Virus record (IMG/VR): IMGVR_UViG_3300042549_002361
Span: 1 to 59,482 of that record
DNA from: a virus
Length of the DNA: 59,482 nucleotides
Strand: one strand, 5' to 3'
Below are positions 40,534-48,965 of this stretch, one piece after another. A program made the translations under genes and the position numbers. The notes below the pieces were generated by a model. The model was not told the origin of the DNA, did not search any database, and saw only the letters and a program-made list of their open reading frames with translations. The stretch's first letter is position 1. Every line of letters begins with the position of its first letter.

Positions 40534-42184
40534 CGCCCTCTACGCCGCCTAAGCCGTCTGAGTCGGTGTCCCACCCAATACTACTGCCGCCAATTTTTTT
40601 AAGTACTTCAGCACGGGCCTCAGGATCTAACGGACTGTCGTACCAGTCAACACTTTCTCCTGTTTTACGTTGGCGGATTCCCTGGACAACTACTTCACCA
40701 TCTTCACTTACGGTACGATGTGCATAGATACTAGAGTCTTTGGGCTGTTGAATATCCTTTTCAGGTTTGTCGAGAGGAATCACGTTAATGCCATCATAGT
40801 ACTCAACAAAGTCTGGGAACGTTTCGCGGAAGTTTTTACCTCGGCGAGCGTCATATTGCTCGTAGAATACTTTAAAGTCATGCTCAAGTAATGCACGATC
40901 CGCAGTGTTGCGGTGTGGAGTCTTAACAACGTCTAAATATTCAATTAGACGACTAACTTGATCCTGTTCCCAAGGTTGAACTAACTGCAAACCATTTGCA
41001 TCACGCTCATCTTTTTCGCGCACGTTGTTGAGCCACTCAAAAATCTCATCGTGATATTTTTTACGTAACTCGTCTGGTAGCGTTAGCGGACTTTGGAAGC
41101 TGGGGAATCGTAGAATGTTACACGTAAATCCAGGACGATTGTGTCCATATTTACGTTTCATTTCTAGCATCCAGTTAAAGAAATCTACGATACTATGCAA
41201 ACACAATGAATTAATTGTCATCATCATATGTAAGCCTTCGATACGTGCTTCGCTGCAAATACGCTCAAAGTTATGCTTCCATTCTTCCCAGTTTAGGCCA
41301 TCACGAATATATTCAGCTTGCGGTCCAACAGACTCACAACTAGTGTACAAGTGAAAACGTGGAATATGCTGTGTACCGTCAATTAACTTGTCTATAAGTT
41401 CTTTCTTAGAACCTAAATTACTGTTAATAGCAAGACGCATCTTTTGCGCTTGCGGTGTGTCAGCATTTTCTTTGAACCAATCAAACAGCTTGTATATGTC
41501 TGGAGTCATTGTGGGTTCGCCGCCAGTAACACGAATTTCTTCTAGCTCCTTGGACAGCTCCGGCCACCAGCGCCAGAACGCATCTACATATGGATTGAAT
41601 TCTTCTCTAGTAAAAGGCTCTGCATACGGAGCGTCGTCAATAAAGTGACCTCTAGCATCACTACGAATATTTTGATAGCCGCCGTTGTTACGAATGTCTT
41701 TGACCCATGTGCTGGAGAAAGCAGGATTGCAGTATGAACAAGCAAACTGACATGTACGGTTAAATGCAATTTCAAGTGTTTTTAAATTAACATCTTCGTT
41801 TGGATTCAGCTTTGCGATCTTCTTAAGGTCTTCGTCGTCGTAGATAACAGTCTTATAGGTACGATCACTTACAGGCTCGTTGCCGTCAGCATCCTTGCCC
41901 ATGTCCTCAATCTTCCAGCAGTATTCACATTCCTTAGGACGCTTGCCTTCCTGCATCATTTCACGCATTTTCTTTTTGTGCTTAGTGTTATGAATTGCGC
42001 TAGGATTGTCCTTAAGTTCAGCAATATCAATGTTATGCGCGGGCGGGTGATGGCAGCTAGTAGTACCACCATGTCCTAACCAAATAGTAGCATTGTACCA
42101 CTTAGCTGCACAGAAAGATTCACTCACAGAGTCAATCATTCTCTTTTTAAATTCTCTGTGGCTTTCGCCCTGCTTACGTCCCAT
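40526..42184 (-). CDS. Radical SAM enzyme with N-terminal twitch/SPASM-like domain, CHHPP subtype (7 of 8)
   Basis: At 552 residues this is the longest paralog. The auxiliary domain has FCAAKWYNATIW, then SCHHPPAHNID (Cys44-His-His) in place of the CC of others, and Cys86-x2-Cys89. The core has Cys145, Cys149, Cys152 and TGGEP about residue 225. It ends with RETFPDFVEYYDG and an extra tail of about 85 residues. The His-rich variant suggests a different cluster ligand set. It overlaps the NeuB-like gene and abuts the GDSL gene. Confidence 0.9.
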   Translation of the reverse strand: MGRKQGESHREFKKRMIDSVSESFCAAKWYNATIWLGHGGTTSCHHPPAHNIDIAELKDNPSAIHNTKHKKKMREMMQEGKRPKECEYCWKIEDMGKDADGNEPVSDRTYKTVIYDDEDLKKIAKLNPNEDVNLKTLEIAFNRTCQFACSYCNPAFSSTWVKDIRNNGGYQNIRSDARGHFIDDAPYAEPFTREEFNPYVDAFWRWWPELSKELEEIRVTGGEPTMTPDIYKLFDWFKENADTPQAQKMRLAINSNLGSKKELIDKLIDGTQHIPRFHLYTSCESVGPQAEYIRDGLNWEEWKHNFERICSEARIEGLHMMMTINSLCLHSIVDFFNWMLEMKRKYGHNRPGFTCNILRFPSFQSPLTLPDELRKKYHDEIFEWLNNVREKDERDANGLQLVQPWEQDQVSRLIEYLDVVKTPHRNTADRALLEHDFKVFYEQYDARRGKNFRETFPDFVEYYDGINVIPLDKPEKDIQQPKDSSIYAHRTVSEDGEVVVQGIRQRKTGESVDWYDSPLDPEARAEVLKKIGGSSIGWDTDSDGLGGVEGDG

Positions 42185-42909
42185 TATTTGTCCTCTTCAA
42201 TGATATTTCTTAACCGTGGCATTAAATGTGTACGAGCCCAAACGGGCGTCGCCGATATTTGATTTGGATGCATATCGTCTGCTAGCGGTAGATTTTGTTT
42301 AACGCACCAATCTAGCATCCCATACTCAATAAACTGTACCTTATCTTTATTTAACAAGTGTTGTAGCATTGGCCTGTCTTTCTCCGCTACCGCTTGCTCC
42401 CAGCCTAATGTGCATAGTACATTATGGCCGGCGGCTGCTAGTAATACAATATGCGCTACTGTTTCTTGTAGTACTACTTCTGCTATACTCTGTAACCCGT
42501 AAGGGTCAACAATTTCACGCTCAAACGAGTTTGCATCCTGACATAACATAACCGAAAGTTTTTCTTTGTCAAAGACATTTGGCAATTGTTTTTGATATTG
42601 ACATAATGGATCTGTGGATTTGTCCTTAAGGTTTTGTATCATGTTTATAGGACCAATCTGTATTTCAGGTGTTAACACTGTATTGAATCTCGATACAGCA
42701 TTAATTTCCCAAAAGAAAATGTCATCGCTGCCATATTCGTCTGACAACAAATAGTGTTGGAGTAGCAGTACCTGTGTACGATTGTTACCAGCGCCGACTG
42801 CAAGATTGTGATACCCTAAGTTTAACTCCTGGCAAAGTTGTCTAGCCCACGAAAACTCGAGATTATCAGCAGTAAGACTATCGCCTAGAAAAACAATCTT
42901 TCTCATCAT
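42184..42909 (-). CDS. GDSL-type SGNH hydrolase
   Basis: All expected blocks are visible: GDSL in FLGDSLTAD, the block II Gly in AVGAGNNRTQ, and block V Asp-x-x-His in DDMHPNQISA. This is the most complete of the four SGNH-like proteins in the window. Such enzymes are esterases or acyltransferases, commonly deacetylating polysaccharides. It sits between two radical SAM genes of the CHHPP subtype, each sharing an end with it. Confidence 0.82.
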   Translation of the reverse strand: MMRKIVFLGDSLTADNLEFSWARQLCQELNLGYHNLAVGAGNNRTQVLLLQHYLLSDEYGSDDIFFWEINAVSRFNTVLTPEIQIGPINMIQNLKDKSTDPLCQYQKQLPNVFDKEKLSVMLCQDANSFEREIVDPYGLQSIAEVVLQETVAHIVLLAAAGHNVLCTLGWEQAVAEKDRPMLQHLLNKDKVQFIEYGMLDWCVKQNLPLADDMHPNQISATPVWARTHLMPRLRNIIEEDK

Positions 42910-44444
42910 TCCACCAATGCTTCAGCTTCTTGGCAAATTTGCCACCAGTCTTCCATTTCCGGAAACACTGATAAAAAGTCTGTGTCTCTACGCTGATCAT
43001 GTTGCGTAAAGAACTTGTAAAAATTAGCTCTCGCTTTTAGTACTTCTTCTTCACTTAACTTACTGCCCGCTTTCATCCATTCTAGGTTACGACGTGCTTT
43101 ATCTATTTCAAAGTCCTTAAAGCCTCTATAGTCTATATACTGTTCGTTGGCAGCATTAAGTTCCATAAAAGCAATAGCTTCTTCTAAGTAGTCTTGATAC
43201 CATTCGGGCATTACTTGTATGCATTGCCAGTGTGGTGCTCGCAGTAGCGGAATGTCAAACCAAATACGTTGCTTTGGTTTAATTTCATAATCCGGGTGCT
43301 TGTGATCACCGTTGTCCGGTATTGGTATGTATTTAACGCCCTGCCGATCCTTGGCGAACTCTTCTCGGAGCTCTAAGATAAACTGCAACCATTCACGGAA
43401 GCTGGTCAAGCTAAGAGCATTAAATGTATTAATAAATGTGATAGTAGTGTTGTCTGTTTCACGTAACACACGCAACACATTATTCTTTAGCATTTCAAAG
43501 TCCATGCCATTACGCATGTACTCTGCTTGTTTACCAAAACCGTCACAGCTAACAAACACAGCAAAGTTCTTACAAGCCGGTGCTACATACCAGTTGTTTC
43601 CACTGTTTGGATTAAACTTCTGTGGATCTTCCCAAATTTGAATCTGTTCTAAATGCTGTAGCGATTCAATAAACTTGTCCATTAGCTGTGGCTTAGGCGG
43701 ACACATGTTTGATGTCACACTCATCTCTAACCATGCGTTAGGATTATTGCGTACATAGTCAAGTACCTTAAATGTGTTTACGTCCATTAGTGGCTCACCG
43801 CCGGTCATACGAAACACTTCTAGACTTTTATACAGTTCAGGCCACCACTTCCAGAATGCTTCTACATACGGATTCTCATCTTGTGCTACACGTAAGGGCA
43901 TTAGGCCTGCGCGAGCTAAACTTTCTGTGTTGTTATGCTCGCCGCCTACGATTTGATACGGTCCATAGTCTTTGACCTCTTGATGCCAGCTGGTGCTTAG
44001 ATGCGGACTGCAATAGCTACACTTGAAGTTGCAGGCTTGGTTAAAGTTTACTTCCACATAACGTGGATTAATGTTGCCTTCCCACCCAGCTGCCTTAATA
44101 TCTTCTTTGGCGTTTTGCGCCCAATATTCACCACTGCGATAAATGCGATCACTGCGGCCACCTACATCTTCAATCCGCCAGCAATAGCTGCACCCAGCTG
44201 GACGTTTTCCTTCCAGCATATCCTTACGCTGTTCTTTTTTCTCAGAGGTATTGTGCAGTGCGCTAGGATTAACAGCTAGTTCTTCTAGGTCAATTTTATG
44301 AGTAGGTGGGTGATAGCAACTATGTGTCATGCCATTAGTAAGATGCATAGATACTTGCGCCCATTTTGCATAACACATAGTGGAACTGATAGCATCTAAT
44401 TCTTTTTGAGCAGCATCGGCCGCAGTTTCATAATGACTACTCAT
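42906..44444 (-). CDS. Radical SAM enzyme with N-terminal twitch/SPASM-like domain, CHHPP subtype (8 of 8)
   Basis: The auxiliary domain has MCYAKWAQVSMHL, SCYHPPTHKID (Cys43) and Cys85-x2-Cys88. The core has Cys138, Cys142, Cys145 and TGGEP about residue 217. The end reads FLSVFPEMEDWW. It is closest to paralog 7 by the HPP motif and by a shared ALHNT/AIHNT element. It overlaps the GDSL and SDR-like genes by four bases each. Confidence 0.9.
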   Translation of the reverse strand: MSSHYETAADAAQKELDAISSTMCYAKWAQVSMHLTNGMTHSCYHPPTHKIDLEELAVNPSALHNTSEKKEQRKDMLEGKRPAGCSYCWRIEDVGGRSDRIYRSGEYWAQNAKEDIKAAGWEGNINPRYVEVNFNQACNFKCSYCSPHLSTSWHQEVKDYGPYQIVGGEHNNTESLARAGLMPLRVAQDENPYVEAFWKWWPELYKSLEVFRMTGGEPLMDVNTFKVLDYVRNNPNAWLEMSVTSNMCPPKPQLMDKFIESLQHLEQIQIWEDPQKFNPNSGNNWYVAPACKNFAVFVSCDGFGKQAEYMRNGMDFEMLKNNVLRVLRETDNTTITFINTFNALSLTSFREWLQFILELREEFAKDRQGVKYIPIPDNGDHKHPDYEIKPKQRIWFDIPLLRAPHWQCIQVMPEWYQDYLEEAIAFMELNAANEQYIDYRGFKDFEIDKARRNLEWMKAGSKLSEEEVLKARANFYKFFTQHDQRRDTDFLSVFPEMEDWWQICQEAEALVE

Positions 44445-45097
44445 AGCTTATCGTAATACCAACCGTTATCCATAAATTTAATATGCTGTTGCCAGTCCAT
44501 AACTACTTTATGCATATATTCGCCCTCAACAACTGACCAAATTTGGTTATCGTCAAACCCATCTTTTAAAAGATGGCTAGCAACAAGTTTAGCATATTTT
44601 TTCTTTGTTGTCAAGCTCATATTACTTACACAACAACCAGCAACTGTTAATCCTTTATCTTTACCACCTATTGTAAAAATTAACTGTTGTTCTGAACCTC
44701 GTAATAATCTATATAAAATAGTATCAGGAAAAGCAGATCTATCATACGCTATACTACTAGTAGAAAACACAAATGTCCCGCTCATTTTATCTTCTAGGTA
44801 TTTTAACAGTAATAGTTTAAACCAAAAGCCAACTTTCCAAGTATTTATGAACGTATCATATGTTTCTTTTTGCTCTGCTAAAGGTTTGGTATAATCAAAG
44901 TCCTGACTTTGGATATTTGCATTAAAGAACACTCGATCAGGCAATTCGTTAGTGTTAATAGAATTAATAAATTCTTCGGGTTTACTATAATCTACATTGT
45001 GCCGGCCAAACTTAATTACCTCATGACCTGCTGACGCTAAATCTTCTATAATGTATGATGCATATTCTGACGATGCTCCAAAGAACCAATATCTCAT
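44441..45097 (-). CDS. SDR-like Rossmann protein (218 aa)
   Basis: ATG 45097 is set because the frame from 45118 begins with TTG; AGGA lies upstream. The N-terminus MRYWFFGASSEYASYIIED has the Gly-x-Ser NAD-loop spacing, and FVFSTSSIAYDRSAF gives the catalytic Ser stretch. The usual Tyr-x3-Lys appears changed (Tyr-Arg-Leu-Leu-Arg), so activity as a dehydrogenase is doubtful. It may be an epimerase/reductase relative of the sugar pathway. Confidence 0.6.
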   Translation of the reverse strand: MRYWFFGASSEYASYIIEDLASAGHEVIKFGRHNVDYSKPEEFINSINTNELPDRVFFNANIQSQDFDYTKPLAEQKETYDTFINTWKVGFWFKLLLLKYLEDKMSGTFVFSTSSIAYDRSAFPDTILYRLLRGSEQQLIFTIGGKDKGLTVAGCCVSNMSLTTKKKYAKLVASHLLKDGFDDNQIWSVVEGEYMHKVVMDWQQHIKFMDNGWYYDKL

Positions 45098-45098
45098 A

Positions 45099-45650
45099 TC
45101 AATTTTTAATCCTATCAAACATCATCGAAATAGAAAATCTATCTTTTTTCTCTTTTTTGTTTAATCCTACGCTGTGAAAACTGTTGTTCGAAACTTTAAA
45201 TAGTAAAAGTTGATTAGATTTTCCGCCTACTTCAATTGGATCACTGCCAATTATGTCTGAATGAAATGTTGTACCGCAAATATCATCTAAGTACAACACA
45301 CCTCTTATAGGTACTGTTTCCCAGTGATTATCGATGTGTGTCGGAAATATATTATCAGCTGGCAGTATAGAGGCACTGCATTTATTTTCTAAACACTTTT
45401 CATTCCATGTAGTATTAATGGCTGTTAATATTAGTTGTTCATTCTCTCTAAGTACTCCCATTAGTGGATGATAAGAAAGTGAGAAATGATACTCTAACGA
45501 ATTATCAGTAATTGTGTAGTTTGGTAGAAAAAATTCATTATGTGATTTATCAAATAATACATCATCAAAAAAGTCGTTGATCAAAATGTATTCTATGCTA
45601 TGGCATAGCTTAACATTTTCTCGACAAATTTGATCAATTTTTGATAACAT
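45099..45650 (-). CDS. 2OG-Fe(II) oxygenase-like protein
   Basis: The iron site is visible as His105-x-Asp107 in PTHIDNHW and His159 in NSFHSVG, with Arg in KDRFSISMMF for 2-oxoglutarate. The 183-residue length fits small PKHD-like oxygenases. It lies in the minus-strand cluster and overlaps the neighbour upstream by one base. The substrate may be a pathway sugar or a protein. Confidence 0.75.
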   Translation of the reverse strand: MLSKIDQICRENVKLCHSIEYILINDFFDDVLFDKSHNEFFLPNYTITDNSLEYHFSLSYHPLMGVLRENEQLILTAINTTWNEKCLENKCSASILPADNIFPTHIDNHWETVPIRGVLYLDDICGTTFHSDIIGSDPIEVGGKSNQLLLFKVSNNSFHSVGLNKKEKKDRFSISMMFDRIKN

Positions 45651-46645
45651 TAAAGGAGACCCTTTTCTAACAATTCTTGAATCTGCTGTTCACGAATCAT
45701 TACACCCCAACGCCGCGGATTCACATACGTCTTTTTAAAGAACTTGCACATCTGTGGGTCTGGATTAAACAGCATCATTTCGTTAATGCTTTCATTAAGT
45801 TCTTTACCTAGATCGCACACAGTATCATACAACATTTCGTTGTTCCATGCAACCTTTGTATAGCGGCAAACTGTGTCACCTGGAAACTGTGTTACAATTT
45901 CTTTATTGAAGTAATCTTTAAACCACTCGTAATCGGATATTAAATTTGTATCCCAATCTGTTAGTACACTTAGCTTACAACCTAAACGTGCGCCATATAT
46001 AGCCCATAGACCATTTTCAACATCGCTGCCAATGTTGCACCATGTTTGTAGTCTGTTATAGTTGCCCCACCAGATCTTATCCTTAAATTCATCAGCACGA
46101 ACACGCCTGCCTTGATCAAGGCTCATCTTTACGCCTTCTCTAAAGCCTGCGCGGAATGCCTGAAATGGACTGGCTGTTTGATGTACTTCACTGAATGTAT
46201 CGTTAAGCTGAATGTAGTTTAGCTTCCAGCAGAACTCCATACCTTCGCCATCGCCTGCTGCTTCGTGTGTTTGCATCTGTAGTGCGTACTCTTTGGGCCA
46301 GCACTTTAGCCCGCCATTACCGTATACAAGACCGTTAAGCAAGTTCTTAGCGTTCCAGCTAAAGATGCTTTCGCTGATATTGTTACCATCATGATCAGTA
46401 TCGGGTACATCAAGTACCTGCTCAAAGAAGTCATCCATAACGATGTTGTCACCGTCTACAGTAATAAAACGTTCGGTTTCACTTTGGCGGGCGCACTCTT
46501 TATGGGCAGCATCAAATCCCTTGACACCGTGTACACGTTTTGCCCATGGCACTTTGTTTAATAGATCGGCCCAGTTTTCTTCGGCATTGGGCTCATCATA
46601 AGAGATATAGAAGATGTCTAATTCGGTAACATCGATTTTTGCCAT
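45650..46645 (-). CDS. GT-A-like protein, single-module paralog of the giant repeat protein
   Basis: Residues 8-120 match the last module of the 1100-residue protein: DIFYISYDEPNAEENW, PWAKRVHGVKGFDAAHK, FITVDGDNIVMDDFF (DGD as a DxD metal site), YGNGGLKCWP, and later FRAGFREGVK. The rest (about residues 120-331) is a helical extension. A glycosyltransferase function is inferred from the DxD and context. A late-type promoter box and an AGGA site lie upstream. Confidence 0.7.
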   Translation of the reverse strand: MAKIDVTELDIFYISYDEPNAEENWADLLNKVPWAKRVHGVKGFDAAHKECARQSETERFITVDGDNIVMDDFFEQVLDVPDTDHDGNNISESIFSWNAKNLLNGLVYGNGGLKCWPKEYALQMQTHEAAGDGEGMEFCWKLNYIQLNDTFSEVHQTASPFQAFRAGFREGVKMSLDQGRRVRADEFKDKIWWGNYNRLQTWCNIGSDVENGLWAIYGARLGCKLSVLTDWDTNLISDYEWFKDYFNKEIVTQFPGDTVCRYTKVAWNNEMLYDTVCDLGKELNESINEMMLFNPDPQMCKFFKKTYVNPRRWGVMIREQQIQELLEKGLL

Positions 46646-46660
46646 ATGTATGTCCTGTGA

Positions 46661-47305
46661 TTAAGTACGTACATATTTATCAAAGGCTTTTACGGTGTAT
46701 ATACTAGTTTGAGTTAGATCTATTGTTGTGTTAATAGTGACTGCATTTTCTAGTAATCGTTTTAAAGAAATGTATTCACTGTGAATCATTATATGAGGAT
46801 TATTCGGCGCAGTAAAGTAGAATTTAAGTACCTTTTGTCCGTTAACTGTAGCCGATAGTGGGTCAATACTAGAATACTTTTCTATCGTACTTTTAGATAG
46901 CGTTACTGTAAATGCCGTCTCAGTTAAGTTACACATGCAATCATAGTTAGTTGAACTATTATCTATTAGAAGTAAAGAATTATTTTCAGCTGAAACTACT
47001 ACGCTTTCCAGTGGCCTCGATTCTATACTATAAAGATTATCTACTAGCGGATCAGTCTTAACATAAAACAAATTCCAATTATTATTTTCTAAAATTTCTA
47101 CCTGCTCATTACTGAATTCTTTGACCTGCCACCCCTCTTTAAGCGGCATATCCTCTTTGCTTACCGAAACAATCGTCCCGTCAGATAAAAAATACACCTT
47201 TGGCTGTTTAGCTAATTCCTGCCTAATGAGGCCTGCAAGGCCGCCAGCGGCTTCTTTGGCCGCTTGAAATCTTAAACGTCGCTCTTCTGCTTCTTTAGAT
47301 ACCAT
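46661..47305 (-). CDS. Hypothetical protein (214 aa)
   Basis: The N-terminus is a charged helix; the rest looks beta-rich with many Asn, Ser and Thr and a CMCN segment in the middle. No catalytic motif or membrane helix is seen. It could be a structural or carbohydrate-binding protein. It overlaps the glycosyltransferase-like gene upstream by 11 bases. Confidence 0.6.
   Translation of the reverse strand: MVSKEAEERRLRFQAAKEAAGGLAGLIRQELAKQPKVYFLSDGTIVSVSKEDMPLKEGWQVKEFSNEQVEILENNNWNLFYVKTDPLVDNLYSIESRPLESVVVSAENNSLLLIDNSSTNYDCMCNLTETAFTVTLSKSTIEKYSSIDPLSATVNGQKVLKFYFTAPNNPHIMIHSEYISLKRLLENAVTINTTIDLTQTSIYTVKAFDKYVRT
46674..46681 (-). promoter_or_regulatory. Late-type promoter box GATAAATA
   Basis: The minus-strand octamer lies in the end of the preceding gene; start of transcription would be near 46668, giving a leader of about 23 bases before the ATG at 46645. 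Confidence 0.5.
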
Positions 47306-48170
47306 AGTCTTGTTCCATCTGTTTAATCATTTTAGCTGTGAGCCAGTCTTTTTCTACATAGTGAAATGGCAATAACTGCTGAAAGTTTCCTATTTTAAAG
47401 TCTCGGTAATTATTATAATATGTAGGTATAGTTTTAGACCAATTATGACTTATTAGTGATGTAGGCACGTTTTGTATATGACTTTTCATGTGTACAAAAG
47501 TTGGTACTGCATCGATATTTTCTCGGGTACACTCATGCTCTATACCCAATAGTTGCATAGCAAGTGCAAATGCCACATCTCCGCTGAGCCAGTCGGGTTT
47601 GCCTTCAGGCATGTACTTGTAAAAGAAACGCTGCCAGTGCTGGAATATTACTTCTGTCATAGCAAACAATTCACTGGCTAATTCGCTTTTCTTAAAATAA
47701 AAGAAAGCTGTGTACACATTAGGCAAGTTATTCTTTACAAAGTATTCTCGATAGTAGTTACTGCTAACAGTTTCCCCGCGGAAGGTACGTACTTTTGTTG
47801 TAGCCCATACATCACGTTGACTTAATATATCCCACCAATGACTTACATCTGTGGGGAATATCATATCTGTATCAAGTATAACTGTTTCGTCATACGGAGA
47901 CATATACAAGTATTTCCACTTGTTATTGATTTTCCACTCTGCATCTGCTGCATCATCCTGCCAAGGAATGTCAATTATATAATCAAACACTTGCTTGTGC
48001 TTACTAGTGATCTTCTTTTTAGTTTCTGCATCCACACATACAGTTAAGTTATTAACAGTGCTTTGAGTAAGTTTTAAGTTAAGTGCAAGAGCATAAGCCT
48101 GTTGAAGATAATCAACAGTCCCAGTGTTTTGTGCTATAACTATATAACCCTTACTTGTTGTCATATACAT
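47295..48170 (-). CDS. GT-A glycosyltransferase-like protein (GT8-like)
   Basis: The 291-residue product starts with GYIVIAQNTGTVDYLQQAY, contains YDETVILDTDMIF near residue 100 (DTD as the DxD metal site), and later GDVAFALAMQL, a helix common in this fold. The paralog at 49579-50487 shares the same order of motifs. It would transfer a sugar from a nucleotide donor. The acceptor is unknown. Confidence 0.72.
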   Translation of the reverse strand: MYMTTSKGYIVIAQNTGTVDYLQQAYALALNLKLTQSTVNNLTVCVDAETKKKITSKHKQVFDYIIDIPWQDDAADAEWKINNKWKYLYMSPYDETVILDTDMIFPTDVSHWWDILSQRDVWATTKVRTFRGETVSSNYYREYFVKNNLPNVYTAFFYFKKSELASELFAMTEVIFQHWQRFFYKYMPEGKPDWLSGDVAFALAMQLLGIEHECTRENIDAVPTFVHMKSHIQNVPTSLISHNWSKTIPTYYNNYRDFKIGNFQQLLPFHYVEKDWLTAKMIKQMEQDYGI

Positions 48171-48957
48171 ATTCTATAAATTCAGGACAATAATAATCCA
48201 CAAACTGTGCTTTAATAAATGGTAAAACAATTTCTTTTACAAATTGTGTGTGCATATATGATTGAGGATGAATATCTTTAAATTGATGTTTCTCCCCGTT
48301 ATCTAAGGTTATGTTGAGTACAGGAAAGTGGTCGTCTGACCAGTGTTTGCAGCACCATGTATGCATACTTTCTATAGGTAACCACCTTGTTTTATCTACT
48401 AGATTATTTAACCAAGTGATATTTGGGTTACTTTTTTGATGCAATGAAATATCGTCCGTCATGAAGTCCGTCATGAAGTATTTAATACCTAAGTTGTCAA
48501 GATAATTTTGAACCCACAAAATTTTTTCTAAGGTTGCAACTCGCTGGTTTACCATGTCATGCATATGAGTATAGTAAATTTTATTTGTTTTTTCTGTCCA
48601 GTGATGATTCATAATTAACCATCCGCCGGGATCGTTTTGTACAACATGTGTCGGATTATCGCGCCAATGGTCAGTGTTTTCTAGTTGATGGTGCAAATTT
48701 TCAAAGTATATATCGTGTCGATCAGGCCCGCTCCACATGATACCAACTAAAATTTCTTCCGGTTTAGAACCTTGCTGTAGTGCTTGTTGAACAGCATGTA
48801 CTGCCTTTCTTGCAATAAGGCCATTTCCTTGACTGCTTAATCCGAGATGGTTGCATTCAATGTTGTATGATGTAGTTAAATGACATGGCCATGAATAATT
48901 ATTAGACACATCAGAAAAACTACAGCCAGAAGTAATTATATGTTTAAACTGCTTCAT
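48151..48957 (-). CDS. SGNH-hydrolase-like protein
   Basis: Block I is TSGCSFSDVS, block II LGLSSQGNGL, and block V FKDIHPQSYM (Asp-x-His-Pro). The length is 268. These are the hallmarks of the SGNH-like family that often tailors glycans in phage and bacterial clusters. AAGAGAAG lies before the ATG. It overlaps the neighbouring glycosyltransferase gene by 20 bases. Confidence 0.72.
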   Translation of the reverse strand: MKQFKHIITSGCSFSDVSNNYSWPCHLTTSYNIECNHLGLSSQGNGLIARKAVHAVQQALQQGSKPEEILVGIMWSGPDRHDIYFENLHHQLENTDHWRDNPTHVVQNDPGGWLIMNHHWTEKTNKIYYTHMHDMVNQRVATLEKILWVQNYLDNLGIKYFMTDFMTDDISLHQKSNPNITWLNNLVDKTRWLPIESMHTWCCKHWSDDHFPVLNITLDNGEKHQFKDIHPQSYMHTQFVKEIVLPFIKAQFVDYYCPEFIEYVYDNK

Positions 48958-48965
48958 TTCTTCTC

